The notes beneath the pieces were generated by a model. The model did not search any database. It was not told where the DNA came from and worked only from the letters and a program-made list of their open reading frames with translations. The position numbers and the translations under genes were made by a program. From M3007 sp031425035 (GTDB lineage Bacteria > Bacteroidota > Bacteroidia > Chitinophagales > Saprospiraceae), in NCBI GenBank assembly GCA_031425035.1, contig JANPIN010000072.1, positions 1 through 64,000 on the forward strand: DNA of 64,000 bases. Reading direction: 5' to 3'. This document shows positions 58,831-64,000 of the stretch, in pieces (within the stretch, counting starts at the first letter, position 1; the number at the start of each line of letters is the position of its first letter).

Positions 58831-59778
58831 ATGCTAACTGGAACCGTTATAAAATCTACCGGGAGCTGGTACGCCGTGCGGATGGATGAGTCGCAGGAAG
58901 TACGGCAATGTCGTATTGTCGGCAAATTCCGTTTGAACGATATTCCGCTGACGAACCCCGTCGGCGTCGGCGACCGCGTGGAAATAGAGGCCGAAGGCGA
59001 TGGTCAGGGGATGATCAAAGGTATTTTGCCGCGTAAAAATTACGTCGTCCGCCAGTCGCCACGCCGTAAACACGATATGCACCTGCTGGCGGCCAATATT
59101 GACCAGGCCGCGCTGGTGGTCACCATTGTGCAGCCGACCATTAAACCCGGCTTCATTGACCGTTTTCTGGTCATGATCGAGCGCGACGATATACCGGTGA
59201 CCATCGTTTTTAATAAAGCCGACCTCTACGACGACGAGGATGTGGCCAAATTCTTCGAGTTCAAAGCCGTTTATGAAAAGATCGGGTATAACGTTCTGGC
59301 GACATCCGTGCTGGAAAACAAGGGCCTGGAGGAATTCCGTCTGATGTTAAAGGATAAAACCACGCTGTTGAGTGGCCAGTCGGGGGTAGGGAAGAGCAGT
59401 CTGGTCAATGCCATTCAGTCGCATTTCGAGCTGCGCACCGGGGAGATCAGCGATTACTCCGGCAAGGGCCAGCATACCACCACTTTTGCCGAAATGTTCG
59501 AGCTGGATTTTGGCGGCCGGCTCATCGATACGCCGGGTATGAAAACGCTGTCGTTCAACAATAAGGACAAGCATAACCTGGCCCATAGTTTCCGCGAATT
59601 TTTTGCCTTATCGTCGCAGTGCCGTTTTGGCGCCTCCTGCCTGCACCGCAACGAACCCGGTTGCGCCGTACATGAGGCCGTACGCAGTGGGGAAGTCAGC
59701 GAGCTACGCTTTACTAATTATCTCGGTTTGCTGGAAGAAGTCGAGGCGCAGAATCACTGGGAACGGACCAGCCTGTAA
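58831..59778 (+). CDS. rsgA: Ribosome small subunit-dependent GTPase A (RsgA), 315 aa
   Basis: A circularly permuted GTPase that helps 30S maturation. It has an N-terminal OB domain (TGTVIKSTGSWYAV), then G4 FNKADLYD, G1 LSGQSGVGKSSL, G2 near GQHTTTF, and G3 LIDTPGMKTL in permuted order. The C-terminal zinc-binding region CRFGASCLHRNEPGCAV shows the Cys-Cys-His-Cys site. I chose the ATG at 58831 (MLTGTVIKS); an upstream TTG at 58801 is in frame. Confidence 0.96.
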   Translation: MLTGTVIKSTGSWYAVRMDESQEVRQCRIVGKFRLNDIPLTNPVGVGDRVEIEAEGDGQGMIKGILPRKNYVVRQSPRRKHDMHLLAANIDQAALVVTIVQPTIKPGFIDRFLVMIERDDIPVTIVFNKADLYDDEDVAKFFEFKAVYEKIGYNVLATSVLENKGLEEFRLMLKDKTTLLSGQSGVGKSSLVNAIQSHFELRTGEISDYSGKGQHTTTFAEMFELDFGGRLIDTPGMKTLSFNNKDKHNLAHSFREFFALSSQCRFGASCLHRNEPGCAVHEAVRSGEVSELRFTNYLGLLEEVEAQNHWERTSL

Positions 59779-59812
59779 CGGAAAGCGGAATTTATTCCGC
59801 TCTAAAATCAAT

Positions 59813-60577
59813 TTACTCCGCCTCTTCCGAATCCGCCAGCGGAACCAGGCCCGCGCCGCCCAGCATACCGAGCGCGGTCATCGCCCGTTCGCTGGCTAGT
59901 TGCTCGGCGCTTTTCTTATTGAAATCGTCCGCTGTACCGAGCTTTTTGCCGTCGACAAACACGGCGACCTTGAATTTATCGCGCTTTTCGCTCTTATATT
60001 TCGCCACGACCTTGTACTCGATGGCGTGGCCATTTTTCTGGCACCACTCCAGCAATTGACTTTTATAATTATCGTCAAAACTCTCCAATTCGTGGATATC
60101 CAGGTATTTACGCAGCACCCGTTGCACCACGTAGTGCTTGGTACCATTATAACCTACCTCGATGTACACGGCGCCGACCAGGGCTTCCAGGGCATTACCG
60201 AGCATGGACTTGGATAATCGGGTCTGGTTATAATTGGCCAGAAAAAGGTCGAGGCCCATTTTATCCGCAATATCGTCGAGGGAGTTGCGCTTCACAATCT
60301 TGGAGCGCATTTTTGTCAGAAAACCCTCGTCGCAGTTGGGGTATTTTTTAAATAAATATTCGCCCACGATGGTACTTAACACGGCATCGCCCAGGAACTC
60401 CAGGCGTTCGTTGTTGGAAATGGCATAATCACGGGTCGTGAAAGTGCTTTTATGGAAAAAAGCCAGCTTGAACAACGGCAAATGCACCGGCGTAAAACCG
60501 ATGAGATGACGCAGCCGGCGAGCCAGTTCTTTATCAGGATGGAAATAGTAATTGTAAAAGCGTCGAATGAAGCGCAC
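59813..60577 (-). CDS. rnc: Ribonuclease III, 254 aa
   Basis: dsRNA endonuclease. The catalytic signature NNERLEFLGDAVL is near residue 52, and the second acidic part in GNALEALVGAVYIEVGY near 127. The dsRNA-binding domain begins near 180 (KSQLLEWCQKNGHAIEYKVV). The C-terminus ends in an acidic tail. It follows fabF by 24 bp in the acpP-fabF-rnc order usual for the phylum. Confidence 0.97.
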   Translation of the reverse strand: MRFIRRFYNYYFHPDKELARRLRHLIGFTPVHLPLFKLAFFHKSTFTTRDYAISNNERLEFLGDAVLSTIVGEYLFKKYPNCDEGFLTKMRSKIVKRNSLDDIADKMGLDLFLANYNQTRLSKSMLGNALEALVGAVYIEVGYNGTKHYVVQRVLRKYLDIHELESFDDNYKSQLLEWCQKNGHAIEYKVVAKYKSEKRDKFKVAVFVDGKKLGTADDFNKKSAEQLASERAMTALGMLGGAGLVPLADSEEAE

Positions 60578-60601
60578 AGAATCAAGGTTTTGAACCGGTA
60601 C

Positions 60602-61843
60602 TCAGATCTGCCGGAAAATGATGGATGCATTGTGACCACCAAACCCGAACGTGTTGCTCAGGGCGGCGCGTACCGTGCGTTGTTGGGGTTCGTTGAAAGT
60701 CAGGTTGAGGCGGGGGTCAATTTCCGGATCGTCGGTGAAATGGTTAATGGTCGGCGGTATGAAACCGTGTTGCATGCCCAAAATGCAGGCAATGGCTTCG
60801 ACGGAACCGGCGGCGCCCAGCAGGTGCCCCATCATGCTCTTGGTGGAACTAATGTTCAGTCCGGTCGCATGGTCACCGAAAATTCTTTCGATGGCTTTTA
60901 ATTCAGCTACGTCGCCCAGTGGCGTAGAGGTGCCGTGGGTGTTAATATAGTCGATATCGCCGGGTTGCATGCCGGCTTCTTCCAGGGCAATACGCATCAC
61001 TTCGATCACGCCGATGCCTTCCGGATGGGGCGCGGTGATGTGGTAAGCGTCGGCCGTCATCCCGCCGCCGACATATTCGGCGTAAATACGGGCGCCGCGC
61101 CGGCGGGCATGTTCATATTCCTCCAGGATCAGCGCCGCGCCGCCTTCGCCGAGCACAAAACCATCGCGGTCTTTATCGTAGGGCCGCGAAGCCGTAGCCG
61201 GATCGTCGTTGCGTTCGCTCATGGCTTTCATCGAGTTGAAACCACCGACAGCGGTTTTGGAAATGGTCGATTCGGAACCGCCGGCCACCATAATATCGGC
61301 CTTGCCCATGCGAATATAGTCCGCCGCGTTGATGATAGCGTGGGAGGAAGAGGCGCAGGCGGACACCGTGGCGTAGTTAATGCCCATAAATCCGTACTGA
61401 ATAGAAATCATGCCGGCGCCCATGTTGCTGATCATTTTCGGGATCAGAAAGGGGTTGTGGCGGGGCGTACCGTTGCCAAGTACGTGGTCTTCCACCTCTT
61501 TTTCAAAAGTATGAATACCGCCGATACCGGAGGCCCAGATGCAGCCGACGCGCAGTTTATTGATTTTTTCGAGGTCCATCCCCGAATCCTGCACGGCTTC
61601 AGCCGCAGCGGCCATTGCGAATTGGGTAAAACGATCCACGCGGCGCACTTCTCGCTTGTCCATGATCGTTTCCGGTTCAAACCCTTTGACTTCGCAGGCA
61701 AAGCGGGTTTTAAATAAGCTGGCATCGAATTGGGTGATCGGGCCAGCCCCGCTCAGCCCTTTTTGCAGGCCTTCCAAATAAGCGCCTACCGTGTTGCCGA
61801 TAGGCGTAATAGCACCAAGACCTGTGACGACGACTCGTTTCAT
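60602..61843 (-). CDS. fabF: Beta-ketoacyl-ACP synthase II, 413 aa
   Basis: Elongating condensing enzyme of fatty-acid synthesis. The catalytic triad is Cys in VSACASSSHAI (about 165), His in NTHGTSTPLGD (about 305) and His in GHLLGAAGSVEAI (about 341). The start is the ATG at 61843 (MKRVVVTGLG). The open frame to 61942 is not part of the family. It lies downstream of acpP after 221 bp containing a strong hairpin. Confidence 0.96.
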   Translation of the reverse strand: MKRVVVTGLGAITPIGNTVGAYLEGLQKGLSGAGPITQFDASLFKTRFACEVKGFEPETIMDKREVRRVDRFTQFAMAAAAEAVQDSGMDLEKINKLRVGCIWASGIGGIHTFEKEVEDHVLGNGTPRHNPFLIPKMISNMGAGMISIQYGFMGINYATVSACASSSHAIINAADYIRMGKADIMVAGGSESTISKTAVGGFNSMKAMSERNDDPATASRPYDKDRDGFVLGEGGAALILEEYEHARRRGARIYAEYVGGGMTADAYHITAPHPEGIGVIEVMRIALEEAGMQPGDIDYINTHGTSTPLGDVAELKAIERIFGDHATGLNISSTKSMMGHLLGAAGSVEAIACILGMQHGFIPPTINHFTDDPEIDPRLNLTFNEPQQRTVRAALSNTFGFGGHNASIIFRQI

Positions 61844-61986
61844 GAATTCTGTTTTAAGAACGCGTTCCGGGGTTAAGGCCGGCCGCAAGAGGATCGTAAA
61901 AAAACGTGTAAATGTACAAGATCTCACCGAAATGAGCGCCAAGCAAGAACCGCGAAAAATGCGGATTGGTTCTCGTTTGCAAACAC

Positions 61987-62022
61987 AAAAGGTTCAAAGC
62001 CACCTTGGCTTTGAACCTTTTT
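61987..62022. terminator. Hairpin between acpP and fabF
   Basis: AAAGGTTCAAAGCCA pairs perfectly with TGGCTTTGAACCTTT around a 2-base loop, with T residues on both sides, so it is terminator-like on both strands. It may cut most acpP transcripts before fabF, matching the greater need for ACP. Confidence 0.8.
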
Positions 62023-62064
62023 TAAACAAAAAAATGCCGGAAACAGGCTGCAAAAAGCGCTGGT

Positions 62065-62304
62065 TTAGGGATTCGTTTGTGCATCGAGATATTCCACCGC
62101 CTGGCCGACCGTTTGAATTTTTTCGGCTTGCTCGTCCGGAATCGATACATCGAATTCTTTTTCGAATTCCATGATGAGTTCCACCGTGTCGAGCGAATCG
62201 GCGCCGAGGTCTTGGATGAAGTTGGCTTCGTGGGTCACTTCATTTTCGTCTACGCCCAATTTGTCGACGATGATTTTCTTTACGCGTTCGGCTACAGTTG
62301 CCAT
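62065..62304 (-). CDS. acpP: Acyl carrier protein, 79 aa
   Basis: Small acidic carrier. The phosphopantetheine attachment Ser is in GADSLDTVELIMEFE (about residue 36). Start at MATVAERVKK (62304); the frame opens earlier at 62415 without family support. First gene of the acpP-fabF-rnc group. Confidence 0.97.
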   Translation of the reverse strand: MATVAERVKKIIVDKLGVDENEVTHEANFIQDLGADSLDTVELIMEFEKEFDVSIPDEQAEKIQTVGQAVEYLDAQTNP

Positions 62305-62527
62305 GATTTTATAAAACTTTAGTGAGAAAAAGTCAATTTTTCGAGGGGCAAAGAAAGAGAAATCCCTACGCTTTATCAAAGTTTTAGGTGTAATTTTTCT
62401 ACCCGGTTCCCCCAAAAGGCAGTCAATGGTACGACTCTATTTCCGCACTTGGCCATTTGGCGGACATAAAATGCAATTAATGTGAAAAACTATGGCCTCA
62501 CAGGCCTTACTATAGCGTTCCTCGTTC

Positions 62528-62535
62528 TACTTTTG
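62528..62535 (+). promoter_or_regulatory. Candidate -7 box for pyk
   Basis: TACTTTTG matches TAnnTTTG, 48 bp before the pyk start codon. No clear TTG stands at 20-21 bp upstream, so support is partial. Confidence 0.4.
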
Positions 62536-62582
62536 GGCCGCCCACTTATTGTAAATTTTACACACTAAAAAAAGGGTCGGTT

Positions 62583-64000
62583 ATGCGCAAAGACGGTTCA
62601 CAGAACACCAAAATCGTGGCCACGGTAGGCCCAGCTTGTAATACCTACGAAAAACTCCTGGAACTGGCCTATGCCGGCGTCGATGTCTTTCGCCTCAATT
62701 TCAGCCATGGCTCCCACGAAGACCACCTGAAAGTTATTCAGCACATTCAGCGGATCAACGCGGAAAACAACATGCACATCGGTACGTTGGCCGACCTACA
62801 GGGCCCGAAATTACGGGTTGGAAAAATCAAGGACAATGCCCTGCCGCTGCAAACCGGCGATATTATCACCATCGTGAACGAGAACGTACTGGGTACGATG
62901 GAGAAAATCTACATGTCCTACGATGAGTTCGCCGAAGACTGCGAAGTCGGGGAACGTATTCTCATGGACGACGGCAAACTGGTCTTCGAAGTGGTCGAAA
63001 CCAATAAAAAAGACCTGGTTCGCCTACGCTGCCTCTACGGGGGTATTCTCAGCTCGAATAAAGGCGTGAACCTGCCCGATACCAACGTCCGGCAGCCGTC
63101 CATGACCACCAAAGACCGGGAAGATCTGGCTTTCATTCTCACGCAGCCGGTGAGCTGGGTGGCGCTGTCCTTCGTGCGTAAAGCCGAAGATATTCTCGAA
63201 CTGCGGGAAATTCTGGACCAGCACGGACACCCGGCCAAGGCCATGGCCAAAATTGAAAAACCGGAAGCGGTCAAAAATATCCGGGAGATCATCAAAGCCG
63301 CCAACGGTATTATGGTGGCGCGCGGCGACCTCGGGGTGGAAATGCCGATCGAGCAACTGCCGATCACCCAGAAAGAAATCGTGCTGCTGTGTATGCAGTA
63401 CGCCCGCCCGGTGATCGTCGCTACCCAGATGATGGACAGTATGATCACCAATCCATCGCCGACCCGCGCCGAGGTAACCGACGTCGCCAACGCCGTGCTG
63501 GATGGCGCCGATGCCGTGATGTTGAGCGCCGAAACTTCGGTGGGCGCCCACCCGGCCCTGGTGGTGCAGGCCATGACCCGTATTATTGGCCAGGCCGAAA
63601 AACACTACTGGCCGCAGATTTTCAGCAAACGACCACACGCCATCGAAAAATCGCGCCTGTTCCACTCCGACGTGGTTTGCTTCAATGCCTGCCGGGTAGC
63701 CGAAGAAATTGGCGCCAAAGGCATCATCGGTATGACCACTTCCGGTTACACCGCGTTTAAAGTGAGCAGTTTCCGGCCCAAAGCGCAGATCTATATTTTC
63801 AGCGATTCCATGTCAATGCTCAACACCATGAGCCTGCTGTGGGGCGTCCAGTGTTTCCACTACAATCGCTTTACCACCACCGACGAAACCATCGAGGATT
63901 GTACGGTGATTCTGAAAGAAGGTGGTTACGTAGAAGCCGGCGACACCATTATCAACACCGCTTCCATGCCAATCGGCCAACGCTTCCGCACCAATATGTT
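62583..64000 (+). CDS. pyk: Pyruvate kinase, 3' partial (about 472 codons present)
   Basis: Converts phosphoenolpyruvate and ADP to pyruvate and ATP. The N-terminus MRKDGSQNTKIVATVGPAC begins at the ATG at 62583. Catalytic and metal motifs are LNFSHGSHEDH, LADLQGPKLRVG, the Lys in MAKIEKPEAV, ARGDLGVEMP (metal), and ATQMMDSMITNPSPTRAEV. The C-terminal domain continues to the window edge with no stop in frame (NTASMPIGQRF). Family length suggests only a few residues are missing. Confidence 0.97.
   Translation, partial: MRKDGSQNTKIVATVGPACNTYEKLLELAYAGVDVFRLNFSHGSHEDHLKVIQHIQRINAENNMHIGTLADLQGPKLRVGKIKDNALPLQTGDIITIVNENVLGTMEKIYMSYDEFAEDCEVGERILMDDGKLVFEVVETNKKDLVRLRCLYGGILSSNKGVNLPDTNVRQPSMTTKDREDLAFILTQPVSWVALSFVRKAEDILELREILDQHGHPAKAMAKIEKPEAVKNIREIIKAANGIMVARGDLGVEMPIEQLPITQKEIVLLCMQYARPVIVATQMMDSMITNPSPTRAEVTDVANAVLDGADAVMLSAETSVGAHPALVVQAMTRIIGQAEKHYWPQIFSKRPHAIEKSRLFHSDVVCFNACRVAEEIGAKGIIGMTTSGYTAFKVSSFRPKAQIYIFSDSMSMLNTMSLLWGVQCFHYNRFTTTDETIEDCTVILKEGGYVEAGDTIINTASMPIGQRFRTNM

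Overview
The window looks like chromosomal core from a member of the phylum Bacteroidota, at a little over 50% G+C by eye. The evidence is lineage-typical genes: an alanine racemase module that runs in from an upstream partner (the MurF-Alr fusion layout), the gliding-motility lipoprotein GldH, a DUF4175 protein, a PcrB/GGGP-synthase-type prenyltransferase, the remnant of a type IX secretion sorting domain, and promoters of the TTG-N20/21-TAnnTTTG type. A Saprospirales-like relative is my guess, from general gene content only. I see no rRNA operon, CRISPR array, prophage, integrase or transposase.

Layout. 1-5.0 kb: alanine racemase, a CAT-anticodon tRNA, an unknown protein, a YdcF-like membrane protein, a MarR regulator and a CBM-esterase. 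5.0-14.2 kb: the most unusual region. It holds a TetR-controlled multidrug-export locus (two ABC-2 permeases, two ABC ATPases, HlyD, TolC, TetR) interrupted by opposite-strand genes and rich in palindromes and short tandem repeats. It is preceded by a four-helix-bundle (23S-IVS type) gene with an in-frame stop codon. 14.4-20.6 kb: fatty-acid desaturase, ROK kinase, 3-hydroxyanthranilate dioxygenase, and a Bat/aerotolerance-type cluster (VWA, membrane protein, DUF58) headed by a peroxiredoxin-fold protein without its peroxidatic cysteine. 20.6-23.6 kb: hydrolase, nucleoside transporter and divergent uridine kinase (nucleoside salvage). 23.6-33 kb: envelope proteins (beta-barrel, HtrA-like protease, repeat-rich secreted protein, GldH), AlkD-like protein, membrane glycosyltransferase-like protein, phosphoesterase, HTH protein. 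33-39 kb: carA, gyrB, two ArsR paralogues, tsaB, MazG-like, RidA-like. 39.5-46 kb: giant DUF4175 protein, GH3 beta-glucosidase, T9SS remnant. 46-54 kb: rpoN, HsdR_N protein, LysE exporter, EEP phosphatase/nuclease, two rhomboids, mutL. 54-64 kb: rplU, an rpmA carrying an extra helix-hairpin-helix domain, crcB, tryptophan dioxygenase, MoxR ATPase, GGGP synthase, rsgA, rnc-fabF-acpP, pyk (cut by the window end).

How it fits together. Three scattered genes (tryptophan 2,3-dioxygenase, 3-hydroxyanthranilate dioxygenase, and a RidA protein that could be 2-aminomuconate deaminase) suggest tryptophan catabolism through kynurenine. The TetR protein very likely binds three copies of the 16-bp palindrome TTAACC-N4-GGTTAA around itself and tolC. 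Several families of 7-9 bp tandem repeats sit exactly against stop codons or start codons. Together with a nested inverted repeat of about 235 bp and in-frame palindromes inside an ABC ATPase gene, they are the least explained structures here. I found no convincing complete new defence or mobile system. The best candidate for an undescribed module is the nucleotidyltransferase-fold gene plus small helical partner at 11416-12073.
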